Source of the DNA: Lingula anatina
Lineage: Eukaryota; Brachiopoda; Lingulata; Lingulida; Lingulidae
Assembly: GCF_001039355.2 (NCBI RefSeq)
Contig: NW_019775613.1
Span: 650,613-714,612, forward strand
Direction of reading: 5' to 3'
Length of the DNA: 64,000 nt
The number at the start of each line of letters is the position of its first letter. Within the stretch, counting starts at the first letter, position 1. The notes below the pieces were generated by a model that searched no databases, was not told the origin of the DNA, and saw only the letters and a program-made list of their open reading frames with translations. This document shows, piece by piece, positions 1 to 21,460 of the stretch. A program made the position numbers and the translations under genes.

Positions 1-227
1 AAAGAAATGATACTTTGAATTAACAACATCCCATTACTAAGAGTAGCCTATTAAGGAAACATAGTAAATATGGTTCATAAAATCAAAGCCACAAAATGGA
101 GTACTATAACATTACTTTCTTATTGCATCAAAAAAATTTTTTTTGAGGGAGGGACTTCCTTCACATTCAACTAAATTATGTGATACTTTTTCTACTCAAG
201 CTTTACCAGCACTGATAACATACTAAC

Positions 228-3200
228 CTTTTAGCAATATCACAGACTTGAGGTACAACCTGCAGGGCAATGTCCACCACACCTGTGTACAGATACCTGA
301 CCACACTGGACACCGCTGACGTAGTAAAAGTGGACATATCTAACACTGGCCCTGCCTCAGTGTGGGAGACATGCTAAAAATATACAATATACTGACATCA
401 AATAGTGGCAAAGAACTATAATTGACATAATAGCATACTGCAGTACTAAAAAAATGCATCTCTTGGAAGCTTCATCTGTAGAGGCATCCAAAACGATCCC
501 ACTTCTGAATCAGTTATTTTGTAATATGTTAAAAGGGCAAAGTGAAGAATTCTTCAACTTCCATAACTAAACTACCTTTTTTACAGTGAGTGTTAAAAAA
601 CATAACCCTTCACACATTGTGATCAATCATTGATAAACCTATTACAATCCACACTGACAAGAAATGACAGAGCCCAAGCAATACCTTATACATGACAGGA
701 GCTCTCACAGCCAGCATCATACAGTGCCCAGGCAAACTCCCATCAGAGCACCTTATGGTAATGTCACTCAGCTCAACCATACCCATCAGCCTCCCTAGAT
801 CTTCCTGGAGCTTCACAAGGTGCCTGCAAAGATGAGGACCATGATCCTCTTCTTCCTCCTCCTCCTGATCCTCCTTGGGGTCCTCACAGAATCCCTGGCT
901 GCTAGTTGGGAGGTTTATTGGTGAGGAGGACTGGGCTGCTAGTTTGGCCAGTACTACTGCAGTCTGGGTGAGGGGAGGTGTGTCCTCTTGCTTATCCTCA
1001 TCTTCCTGAAATATTTAACGACTTCAATAACCAAAGTCACTTTTTTAAGTATATGCATGAGCACAGTCTGAACTACAGTCACTTCTCTTATTGGATGTAT
1101 AACCAAAGTCTGAACTTAAGGAACTTTCTAATTGGATGTATGACATAAGTCCCACCATTCAATACAAAATGACACTCATTAGCCATGACAAGTGTGATAC
1201 AATGCCTACACACTTCCACTGCTTCTACTCTCTACGAAATGATTCTTAGACTACCCTTATATGAGAGGGCAAATGATAAGTTCTCTGTCATCACTAAACA
1301 GAGTCAGCAAGAATGTTTACTATTCATATAACCAATTAAAAGTTTTTAAAAACTATTGTCAGTATTTTAAAGTCAAATTTCTTCTCAAAGGTTAAACTAA
1401 ATAATCAAAGCTGGTGAAATACATAAACACTGACCCACTCAAAAGGAGTAGTAGGTAGAGGCCATTTTCACAAATGAGAAGTCTATTTTGGATTTGCAAA
1501 TTGCAAATTAAAAGCCAAATTTTATTCAGTACCTTTTTATCAAAATTTTGTCCTTTGTATGCAGGTGAGGATCTAATTTACAAGCTCACAATCAGTATAT
1601 AGACAACCAAACAGTCTACATTACCTCTTTTATCATTTGCCCAGACAATGACACCCTGCCTCTCAGTTTTTAATTAAGTCTATTTTATTGGTGATAAGAT
1701 GAATAGAAGAGATCTGAAGAGTGGATTTTACTTGAAAAAAATGCACCACTAAAAATGGCTTTACTTCTTTTCCATTTGTTTTTTTACATATATATCTTTG
1801 TGTTCTGTTATATACTGTAAGGCATTATAAAAAGACCTATGCTACAAATATGAATGCATCACTGAAAAGCAAATATAAAGTTGCTGGGTTATCTAAATTT
1901 AAAACTCACTTTCAAATTAAACCAATTTTAAATTATTAATAAATAAAATTTATTTAAAATAATGAAGAAATAACAGAAAATGAAAACAATAAACTCACTG
2001 TAATTTGCATTATAACACCTTTATCCTTTTATTCATGCAGTGATAAAATAAATAATTTATCCATCAAAATTCAGCTACAGAAACCTGAACTATTTGTTGA
2101 ATCAATCTAACAATCAACACATTAAAAATTCTGAATTGCATACACAATCAATCATTGGTCAATTGAGTATTTCAACAATNAGGGATCTCCGACATCCTCC
2201 TTAGCTTGCTCCCAGCTACAACTTTGCAAGGAGAGATAGGGGGCATCAGGGTGCTCACATAGTAGGTCTCTCTGGGCTTCTCACTGCCATCCAACTCCAA
2301 GGCAGTCATTGTCCACAGCGACTGAACCTTATGGGTAAAATTCACAAATTACCAATTTTTCAAGTTATTTCAGCCTGGTCTCTTTTGCCAGTTATATTTC
2401 AATCCACGCAACTCCATAGCATGACCAGTCTGTGATGTAAGCACTGGTGATACACTAAATGCCAGTAAAACTGAAGATGGGTGAAGTAACTTTTGAAAAT
2501 CCATTAAGCCCAGGTGGACCTTGGTAATAATGTGGACATTGCTGAAAATTTCAGGATTTTTTTTTTCATTTAATATAATAGGCATGCAAACACACACTGC
2601 ATGGCTTTAAACAGCTCCTATCACTCACCTGTTGGCTAACACTATGTTGTATTAATCTCAGCACTTTGGTGTTGGCAGCTTTCAATTTGCTGTCAGGCAG
2701 TTCCAGAGTGGGATGCACATCATCACTGACAGCATCCTAGAGGACAAATAAGTATGGGAAAAACAAAAATAAGTAATAACACTCAAGGTTAAATAAATAT
2801 TTTAACCAGTGGCAGAAATATAGTTTAGATTCCAGTTGCTAACTTTGAGAATTATTATCTAGCAACATTGTAAAATATCTTTGTCAAAAATGAACGATGG
2901 ATTAATCAAAAAGTCAGATTTTGATTGTGTTTACCTGTTCTTTATGAAGCACCATATTAGCAGCTCTGTTGGCCAACCTTTCCTGGATTTTTTCATGGCT
3001 CTCCAGCAGCAGCGTGTTAATAGGTTCATCTCTAAAAGGATACATTCAAAAATGTAATAAGCATTTGCTGCCAATAACATTTTTTTCTTAGTTTCTAATA
3101 CCATTCTTCTTACAATGAAATTATTGTAGATTTTTTTAAGAGTTCAACATTTACTTAATCTGTACAATTCTCAAGACTGGTGGGTTTGGGTAACTTTCAA

Positions 3201-6200
3201 ATTCAATAAAAACACATTTGAATAGCTTAATATATGTCTTTCTTTAAGTCCTATCTCCTATGGTATTTTTTCTCAAGGTTGCCCAAAGATGAAATAAAGA
3301 AGAATTACAATGTGGTGCTTGCATAGCAAATGAAAACGGAAATTACTTTTTTCCTTATTCTAATATGTTGCATACCTCTTTTTCTTCCCTCTTTTTTTCT
3401 TTTCCATTCCATCCTTGTAAGGCTTCAAGGGCCAATCAATCAAAGCACTACTGCTAGCCCCTGTCATATTTTCTGACTGCTGCTGCTGCTGTTTTTGGTC
3501 AAGAAGAGAGCGAGACAAAGCGATGGCAACCTGGGTGTCTTCATCTACCTGCCTAGAAGTACTGTAATTGGAAAGGGTTACTGTAAAAACTGTGGTCAAA
3601 TCAGCCTAAACCTGCAGTTGTGACAAAGAAAAGTAAAACGAGGAATGTCTTTCTTGAAAAAGAGACTTTTTCTTGAAAAGAGAGTGTGTTGGTACAGAAG
3701 AGTATAAGCTATCAAGGTTTTACTCACCTTGTTAGTTCTGTAATGTTTGTATTGGTTTCTGTGCTTGTGTTCTTTTTCCTTCCTCTTCCCTTCTTTGGTG
3801 GCCTAGAATCCAGTATGAGATTTAGAAATCCAAAACTGTTTAATGCAGAGTATTTTGGTCCCTTATACATATCTAATCTATAATAATAATAATAATAAAC
3901 TTTATTTAAAGAGGGTAAAACATGTTAAGAGCACACACTTATCATACACATGGTCCTCTAGAATATCTATATTGATAATAGCTAAAATAAAGAGAAAAAT
4001 CATTCTGCAATTAACAAGTGAGGACATATTCTCATTATTTCAAAATCCTAGAGATCCTTACTTACAAAGCATCAGGTGGAACTATCCCAGCATTCAACAG
4101 TTGCATGGCTTCCTCCTGTTGTTTCTGCACTATTGTTACCAGCTGTGTTGGTGCTATGCCGAATTTGGTTGAACACTTCTTCAGGTGGTTTCTTCTAGCC
4201 TGCAATCAAATCATTCACAGCACACGTTCTTTTTGTTTAGTTTTCATACAAATACATAAATAAGCTTCCTTGAATTGATGGCACAATCATAATGGTTTCT
4301 CTTTTAAATTTGAATATACATGTTGTATATTAAGTAAACTGGAGTTGTGACATTCTTTACAGGCCTTATAAACGGATACGACATTTACCAACACTACCTG
4401 CTGATCTTTTACTTTCACCAACACCCATATTAGCCACAAATTAAGCATTCCTAGCATTAACGTTTATCCGCTACATTAGTGTTGGTTAATTCATTGGTAA
4501 ATATGGGTGTTAGTGCTAAAAGATCTACTGGTAGTGTTAGTAAACACCTTATCCATTTATAAGGCCTGGATTAGATCAGCAATGACAATAACATCAATCA
4601 CGGTTCTATTTTTTATTTATTCTTTCATTTATTTATCCTTTCATCATTACACTTACATTTTGTGTTTTCAAGTGCTGACCACAGATTGGACAATTTAGTA
4701 CTGCATCCTTTGCCTTGGAGAGTTGCTCTGCTTGTAGCTTCTCTTCTTTGGCAGCAATTTCAGCCTTAAAAACAAACAACTTATATCAGATCACAGATTG
4801 TTTTCGTCATTCATCAAAATATTTCTAAGGTACGCACAGACAGCCGAAACATTGATGACTGAAAGAACAGTAATTTTCTAAAGATTATTATCAATGTTAT
4901 GATACCAGTGTACTAGGTAAAATGAAGCTTGAGGTCTAGGTACATACTGGGGTGCAAATTCTGATAAATGCTTTAAATTCTTTACTTTTGTTAAAGAAAA
5001 TATTTGAAAAAAAATTTTAAGTGTTAATTCGGTGAAAAAATGACTTGGATGTGCAAAATATTAAAAGACTCCCAAGCTGTTTTAAACTGTCAATAATATG
5101 AAATACACAAATACCTTACACTATTATAAAAGCAAAATTAAGGGAATGTATATTTTTTAACAACTTTTTATGAATTGAATGTAAAACATTATTTGACTGA
5201 AATGCATTATATGCCAGCTTAACCCTAAGTATACTCCTTTTTTTTTTTTTTTTTTTAGTAATTTGACTAATAAGAATTCCCTTTAGTTACCTTATCAGCA
5301 CATCTATTGACATGTTGGAGACGTCTATGTGAATTGAGTTTTGAGAGGTCCTTTTGACAGAATTGACAGAACAAAAAATTTTTCGTCTGTTGCTTTTTCC
5401 TCTTTCAATTTTTCCTCTTCCCTTTTCTGGAGTTGTCTGGCAAGGGTTTCATCAGATTCTTCATAAAATTGGAAATCAAGATTTTAAATCAAAATCGGTG
5501 CTCTTGAAAAATTTCACAAATCTCAGTTTTTCCAACATTTTATTTCTCAAGCTTAATCTTTTTTGTCAATAAATAATAAAAATGACTAAATTAAAAATGA
5601 TATCTTGGGTAAAAGCAAGAAAATCGCTAGGTAGATATTGAACAATTCGATTCATATTCAGTTGGTGTGTGCTGTATATGAGATAACAGACACTTCTGGG
5701 TTGTAACCGAGTATATTAAAGTTTAAAATCAAGAGTCGTCAAAATGTATCAAACAGTTTTTAAGTACATCCTTCTACCCCCATTTTTCATTGACAACCAA
5801 TCAAATAAATGCTTTCTTTAGACTAATCATTTTCTAGCTTTTTATCATAATAATAAAGACGTCACGAACCTTCTTGGTCATGTAGCAGTGATGCAGTGTC
5901 AGTTTTATGGTTTCCGTAGGAAGTTCTCATGCACTGTAAAATATGTTCACGGAACTTGTCGAGCTCTACAACAGCTTTACAAGTGGGGCATCCTTTTCCC
6001 TGGTATTCTTCTTCACCATCAGATTCCTTTTTATCAGGATCAGATTCCGGCTGCGTTTTCTCTTGCTCACTACGTGACGGTTGCTGCTCATTTTGATCAG
6101 CTGATGGGCATTTTTGTATCTCCTCATTTTGTTGCTTAAGAACAGTTTTTGAATTTTTGTTTCTCGTGTCAACACCATTCAACTCAATATGTTCAATTTC

Positions 6201-7049
6201 AGTCTGTCCATTGACTGAAGTCTCTGGAATAAGCAGGTCTTCATTTTCATTATTTGAAATAGCTTTGGTGGCATTTGAGCTTTTGTTTGCAGTAGTTTGA
6301 AGGATTGCATTTATGTCACCTAAATCCTCATTTTCTTTTCCAGCAAGTCCATCCCTTTTACTTGCAGTAATAGTGCTTCTAGACCCCCTCTTTAAGGGTT
6401 TTGCATTTTTGTTTTTTGGCACAAATTTAACATTCAATGTATCATCTTTGAAATCATCCGTTTGATTTAGAACTGTGTCATTTTCAAAGATGTCAGTGAA
6501 CAGTTTTAATTTGCTAGTACCTCTGGAGCCTTTGGCCGAAGATTTTTTGGCCAAACTCAACTTTGCTTTCTTAACTGCTTTCTTGGCTTGTTTTTCTTGA
6601 GGTGTGGTGCCAGTTTTGCACAGTGATGGGCTCTTGGTATATTTTGTATCTGCAGAAATCTCACCATTCGGCATAGTTTGTATCACATCTTTGTTATCTC
6701 CTAAACCTAAAGAACTACTTAGTATTTCCTGACGTCCAACATCTTTATACTTTTCAATTTTGCCTATGTCTTTGCATTGATGGGCAACACAATTTGTTTC
6801 CCTTTGCACCGACAGTCCATCACTTTCTTTTTTATTACCAGATGCCAAAGAACGAAGACTTCTTCCACTTCCTCTCCTTGATTGAGCAACTTCACAGTTC
6901 TCGACCTCAGCTCGGTCAATACATATCACAACTGTTTTAGTAACCCTTGCCTTTACTTGATCATTGTGAAGTTTGGCATACCCAGAATCTGCAAACACTT
7001 TTGATTTGTTTTCAGCACTCCTGGTATGCTTGTATGGTGAATAATCCAT
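228..7049 (-). CDS. SLX4: SLX4-like structure-specific endonuclease scaffold (5' and middle part)
   Basis: SLX4 is the nuclear scaffold that gathers SLX1, MUS81 and XPF nucleases for crosslink repair and Holliday-junction resolution. Coding exons in transcript order are 7049-5870, 5458-5291, 4764-4657, 4199-4066, 3802-3728, 3561-3376, 3031-2935, 2736-2629, 2327-2181 (cut by N), 1005-685 and 373-228, all with GT-AG borders and matching phases. The first UBZ4 finger reads FCQFCQKDLSKLNSHRRLQH then VNRC. The second reads CPICGQHLK, an intron, then NHLKKCSTKFG. The motif ESDETLARQLQK precedes finger one and DEDTQVAIALSRSLL is the MLR-like stretch. A BTB domain spans the last two exons (VELSDITIRCSDGSLPGH, then a VVRYLYTG helix). 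A third CPTC...H...C motif lies at the end of exon 1. The SAP and C-terminal domains would be left of the window. The start is the first in-frame ATG after an upstream stop. Exon 2 carries a one-base frame break at 5373-5383. Family assignment rests on domain order and motif likeness. Confidence 0.9.
2180..2180. other. Single-N assembly join inside an SLX4 exon
   Basis: The exon beginning at 2327 on the minus strand stays open up to this N and has no donor site before it. DNA left of the N does not continue the reading frame. Sequence, perhaps including further exons, is missing here. Confidence 0.85.
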
Positions 7050-7306
7050 CAAATCAGATTGTTTTTTCAACAGTCGATTTCATTCCAATTGAAAAATCTG
7101 TTTCTGTCACAAATGAATTCCTTATTCAATTAGCCTTCCCACTGTAAATTTTGTCATGTTAAGTCAAGAATGAATTTTGAATTTAAGCAGATTTCATGTC
7201 TGGTCACAAAATAGAGGTAAAAAAATTAATTCAGTGTTTACCAACTTGAAAGTTGTAACAGTAACGATAACATCTTTGTATCATCAATCATGTCTCTGAG
7301 GTATAT

Positions 7307-8770
7307 TTACTCCTTTTTATCAACTGCTGGTGTCTCTGAAGGACCATCCTGAGATTCAGGTAAGTTTTCACTTGTCTTAGATGTAACACGCTTACTAAGG
7401 CGCTCCCTTCTTAGTCCTTCTAAATACTGAAGACGCTTTTCATATGCAGCCTCCTTCAAATCTGCCTCTGTCATCTCTGTTGGGCTATTTTCCGCTTTTT
7501 TCTTTGCATACCTCCTATCAGAAAATGAGAAAAAAATTACAGTTTAATTGTCATAACAATACATTTTTCACACATGTGAACTTTTGCTTTGGCTGGCAAC
7601 CAACCTTATCACTCAGAGGTCCTTTTTCTTCTCTGGACAAGCAAAGTACGACTTGAAGTAAGATGTAAGCAAATGTTTTGTACCCCATGACTCTCAGCTA
7701 CCAGTATGGTGCTTGTTGAATGTCTCTTTACAATCACTTACAACTAAATCTTTCCTGTGTTATTATTATGTATAATACTGCATATCAGAAAACGTAATAA
7801 GGAGTGCTAACACATAGATGAATTTTCATATAGTATCACTTCTAAGTCACTTGCCACTGAACTGAAACATGAAATCTGACATGTATATGCTTGCGATATA
7901 TCTCAAACATGCTTCTGACATACAGAGGTTTAAAATTGAAAAAAAAAGTATGCATGTAAACTGGACCTAAGGCTTAGTGCAGGGTATCTACACACGTCCC
8001 AAGATTGACTTAAATTAAAAGTAAAATCAAGGGCATATTCAGACTGCAAACGTTTAAATTATTATATATAAAACATTTTTATGCTGTTTGCATATATTTG
8101 ACCTTGACATCTGCCCCTAACCGTCAGGTGCTCACTGATGTAAAGTGTTGTTTCAAAAATGAACAGATCTACATTATGAAACCAACAAGTCACGTTGTAG
8201 TGCAAGTGCTGCAAGGGTACCCTTTTCAGATGTCTTTAAATAAATTGACATGCAGTCATATGATTCATTGCCACCCTGTGATGAAATCTCAAGGATGATT
8301 ACATGGCTGGTAATTGCTTGCATAACTGCTTAGGCCCAAGCCACTTAACAGGCCCAAGTCAAGTCCCCAAGAAGGCTGATTGCTGTGATTTTAATTACTC
8401 GCTCTTATGTGACTGATAAAAATACCTAGCCCCTTATGTCATAAGTTATGAATATAGCTTGTTACTTTAGACTGAAGTTAACTGAGGAATCTACTGTAGT
8501 AGCTCCCTACAGAGTGGGTACAATGCCATCTGTGAGCGTGCAGATTTAACTACTTTCAACTGGCCAAAAGTCACAGGGTGGCCTTTTGAAATTTTCCTAT
8601 GATATCTGCCACCCTAGGGGATAGAGGGTACTCCAAGGGGGTACTTACATAGCAATTAAGCCGCTGCCAATAACGAGAAGAGCTGTAGAGCCGTTTACCA
8701 ACCATCTCAGAATATTCAATGACCTACTTAAGTTTTTTACTCCCTTGTTATATTCGTCCCTTATAGTCAT
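7307..8770 (-). CDS. Small single-pass membrane protein, 109 aa, unrecognised
   Basis: Two exons, 8770-8649 and 7514-7307, join with a canonical GTAAGT donor and a TAG acceptor and keep frame (122 + 208 nt = 110 codons including stop). The product starts MTIRDEYNKGVKNLSRSL. It has one hydrophobic segment at about residues 24-41 (WLVNGSTALLVIGSGLIA), then a basic stretch RYAKKKAE, a charged helix (EAAYEKRLQYLEGLRRERLS) and a polar tail. Size and layout resemble small mitochondrial inner-membrane or assembly-factor proteins, but I cannot name a family. The stop is only 257 bp from the SLX4 start on the same strand, so the two genes may share a transcript or SLX4 may use a very short promoter. 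An NRF1-like site lies about 90 bp upstream of the start. The exon structure is well supported; the function is not. Confidence 0.65.
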
Positions 8771-8858
8771 ATTTATTAACTGCTCTCGATCATCAATTCA
8801 ACTAACTGTCTACAGGCAGTTTTGTCCATGTGCGGCAATCTTGCTCTAAATTCGGTCC

Positions 8859-8871
8859 TGGGCATGCGCAG
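8859..8871 (-). promoter_or_regulatory. NRF1-like site upstream of the small membrane protein gene
   Basis: GGGCATGCGCAG is close to the palindromic NRF1 core (GCGCATGCGC), about 90 bp upstream of the start codon. NRF1 commonly drives nuclear genes for mitochondrial proteins, which would fit a small mitochondrial membrane protein. This is a motif match only. Confidence 0.3.
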
Positions 8872-9126
8872 TAAATTCAAAATTCACCGACTTCCGACAC
8901 ACTCAGTATAGCACTTATCACAACTAACACAGCAAGAAGGACCTACTCTGATTAGACCGAGTTCACTTCTCTAAATATTCGGAAATTTGACATGGACATA
9001 AGAGTTTCTCTTTTTTCCTTTTCTCTTTCTTTACTTCTTGCTATTTTCCTTTTTCTCTTTCTTTACTTCTTGTTATTTAACAAAGGATATGACACTGCTT
9101 CAAATGTGATAGAGTAAAATAAGATA

Positions 9127-9238
9127 ACAATATAATAATAATAATAATAACAACAATAATAACAATAATAGTACGTTGTTGATGTTGTTGTCATTATTAT
9201 CATTATTATTATTATTATGATGATGATGATGATGATGA
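9127..9238. repeat. Compound trinucleotide microsatellite (AAT, ATT, GAT)
   Basis: Tandem AAT units are followed by TTG/TTA and then TGA units, all read directly. Such compound tracts are common in animal intergenic DNA. Confidence 0.9.
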
Positions 9239-9452
9239 AAGAATTGGTTGAATATGAAATAATAAGTTAATAGGTGAATAAATAAATGAATGGATACATT
9301 AACAGATGCAAAGGCCTACATAAAGAATGGAATGGAATTACGTACAAATCAAACAAAAAATAACAAATCGATTTTAACTGTTTTTAAAGCTATACATGTA
9401 TATGTAGGTTATTAAATGAGATGTATCAACTAGGAAGCCCTCTATGTTTACT

Positions 9453-9467
9453 CCCCCCCCCCCCCCC
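9453..9467. repeat. Poly-C run
   Basis: Fifteen consecutive C residues. The true length is uncertain because homopolymers are error-prone. Confidence 0.9.
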
Positions 9468-10023
9468 ATACGCTTATAAATGCTTATAAATGCTTTTCTG
9501 TTGCGACGAAAAGACTAAACCTTTTTACTAGCCCTCGCAACGCTTATACAATTAATTAATTAATTAAATTTTATCGAGGAAAACGAGACAAAAACAAGTA
9601 GGCCTCTAATATCCATTACTGTGCCCCATGCATTACAGTAAAATCATCCTCGTCGACTATTTTACTCTTAAATATGTCCACTGACCCCCCCTTAATTTCT
9701 AGCAAAATCTTGGATCCGCCGTTGAGTCGTGCAGCATTCCCTAAAATCTGAAAATCATGAATACAGCGCGAGTCACCTCTCTTGTATATAGAGTCCTATG
9801 CATATAGACTTATAAAATGTTTAAGTCACGTTTGGAAAGTTGGTGCAGTAAGCCGAAATATCCAACAGGGTCAGCTTACTTTTTGTGTACATATGCATAA
9901 ATGTAAGTTTATTTTTTGTGTACAAATGTACATAAATCTAAGCTCTTCGATATTCGCATGAACAAGGGATTTGTGCGCGTGGAGTTATTGCCGAAATGGA
10001 TCCATTGCTTTGATTTGAAACGA

Positions 10024-10040
10024 ATATATATATATATATA
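10024..10040. repeat. (TA)n dinucleotide repeat
   Basis: About eight TA units in an AT-rich intergenic stretch. Confidence 0.85.
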
Positions 10041-12404
10041 CTAAGGTCTATCATTGACCCAGTTTACTGGGTCCCACATGCAGGGTCTAATTCTGGTAAC
10101 GTGATCATTCACTTGTGTGGTAGAGACGGTAGAGAGTCGCCGGTGTCAGTTGAGACCTAATGGAAATCAAACACTAGGTCTAGGCTATATAATAAAGTAG
10201 GACCTATTGGTATGTTTTATATACGTGTAGTTTGTAGTCATTGATTAATCCATTAAATAACCATATTGTCAATAAATGTAATTATTTATTAAATGAGTCT
10301 ATATGACTTATTTCTATCCAGTTCACTGCTGAAAATAAAGGTGACAGTTCTTATATAGTCCCCCATTATCCAACGTAAGCCGAAGAGGAAGTGTTTTTGA
10401 TAGCACCTAATGCCGATAAGACTGTGGGTTTTAGGAATACAGATATTTACAGGAAAATCAGAGGCTGGGAAAGACATCGCAAGAGAAAAGAATAACAACT
10501 TATTTATTTGCAGAGATAAATATTTGAATGATTCTCCGGTATAAATGTCGTTACATAGGCCTATATATGCCACTTAAATATGTTTTACAGGGCGATGTAC
10601 AGTGCTCTGGCGGATGGACGACTAACGGCTTATTCAGAGAGACGAGGGCAAGCCAGAGAAAATCAAGCCAGTGCGTTTTGACCCAAGAGTAGGGAGAGAT
10701 GCTATCTGTAAACGGTAGATACAGGTAGTTTATAGGTCTATAGCAATCGAAACAAAACGTTTCCTTTCATTTAGTCACGGCAATGTACTTGGTGCCATAG
10801 CTTGAACCCTCCGGTCAATATTGGGATAGAGATGATACGATTCTTTCACTTATCTTTATCGGAAAATTGCGCGGTAAACAAATCAAATGGGTTGGTTTGA
10901 AAATCACTTTTTGGCATATTAAATGAAAGACCTTTGCAACTCGGAGGGAATATAACGGGTTTATTATGAAAATATATTGGCGTTTGTTTAGTGATATAGT
11001 AACCGTTTCTTTCGATTATACCATTATTTATACCATCACTATATCAACGATTAAGTTTATTACAAAATTAAGAGCCATCAACCTTGAGTTACCCTGCGGT
11101 GCGTCTAGCTTTATCTGTGAAATTTTGTACCCACGGTAGGGTTGCGCGAAATTACCGCATCTTTAAGATGTTGATAGTTTGATAAACGTTACTTGGTAAA
11201 TATCTTTATGCCATAACCTCTGCCCTGTAAACGTCTTGAGTCAACTTATGGGTATCTTTTAGACGCCCTTTGTTGATTAAACGCCAGTAATTTCGCTTCC
11301 TTCCTAACCCTCCTTTTCCAAGGTTGGATTTCCGGACACCGATATACGCTGTACGAAAACAGGGGCTATAATCCTTCTTGTCCCTTCCCAAAAATAGATT
11401 AAAAAAATGAAATATAATAAAATAAAGACTAAAATACATAACATAAATACATTTATAAACTCTGCCCCCTCCACTCTTTATCCGCAAGTGTGGACAACGG
11501 TAGCTTCGTAACTTAATGTGTGAGAGAGAAAGAAAATGTTCGAGTGCAGTTTGAGGGAAGCACGCATTTTAAATAAAAAGTCACTTTGTTATATACATAA
11601 ATTATCAATTTGTACATGATTAAACTGATAAAAGTACATTAAGATCATAAATTTAAAGTAGATGTCTTAAAAGCAAGCTACCGGTAGTGTGGTGTGAAAG
11701 AAAAAGATGAAAGAAGAGTTTAAATGTGCTTATTTAGTTTGACAAAAGAAGATACGATTTATTCATATGAACTTGCGTTATCACTCACAATTCAATGAGA
11801 TTAAGATATATTCGAAATATAATAATATCACAAATATTTAACGGCAGTAAAAAATAATATATGAAATCACACAAGCTTATATATATTATAAATGTCCATG
11901 TAAAATACTATGGGCTGTTTTTATACATGATTTTAAAACAAAATTGAATTGATCGATTAACATATATCTGAATACTTTTCATTTAGCTGACATTTTCATG
12001 GTTTATATGCAATATCTGATCCTTTTCATATTGCAGGAGAAATCACACAGTCAGTAGAGAACGGTCCAGAGATCAATCAACTGGCGGGTGGGTAGAGAAT
12101 TTCCCCGTGGTTAATACTCGGTAATTGGACGAGGAAAAAATCTCCCAGTATGGCACCCTTAGTCTGCCTGCAAGTCACGCAAGCCACCGTGGTCATCAAA
12201 TATTTGGTTGCCATCGTGTTATCACCGGGGGATTTAAAATTGAACCTAAATTCATGCGCGTCGTTAACTTATTAATAACACGCCATTCACGGGGGGAAAA
12301 TCAAAGCTGTCATCGCTTGGGTAAGGCCATTTTAATATATGTCCGAAACTTAATTGTTTAAAACCATCTCCGTTGAGTTAGCTCAATTAGTCATGCGCTA
12401 AATT

Positions 12405-12420
12405 GTTGTTATGGAGATAC
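12405..12420 (+). promoter_or_regulatory. X-box-like (RFX) site upstream of beta-tubulin
   Basis: GTTGTTATGGAGATAC fits the RFX X-box pattern (two half-sites split by two bases) with one mismatch. It lies about 170 bp upstream of the ATG. RFX factors switch on ciliary genes, which would fit the axoneme-type tail of this tubulin. I saw no TATA box for the gene. Confidence 0.25.
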
Positions 12421-12584
12421 AGGTGCGCAGAGCGCGGAGGAATATTTTCTCACGGGGAGTGCACGCGGCTTATTAAAATCCCTGTTGCTATCCAAGAGTT
12501 CAAAGCAGAGCTGTCAAAGTTCAGAACGATATACCCGGAGGGAAGCGATTTTTGCTACAATCTTTTTGTAGACATCCGTCCAAA

Positions 12585-21460
<8,876 letters not shown>

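Larger units (their letters stand above)
8872..12584. other. Intergenic region between the SLX4-side genes and beta-tubulin
   Basis: I see no supportable gene here. Open frames are short, lack homology I recognise and are not flanked by convincing splice sites. The region holds microsatellites, a poly-C run and an AT repeat (listed separately). The last few hundred bases are presumably the beta-tubulin promoter and 5' UTR. Confidence 0.6.

Noticed and set aside
10289-10573. 94-codon minus-strand frame upstream of beta-tubulin
   Set aside because: No recognisable motif, no promoter and no splice partner seen.
12370-12395. tRNA A-box-like TTAGCTCAATTAG
   Set aside because: No B box or cloverleaf follows at the right distance.
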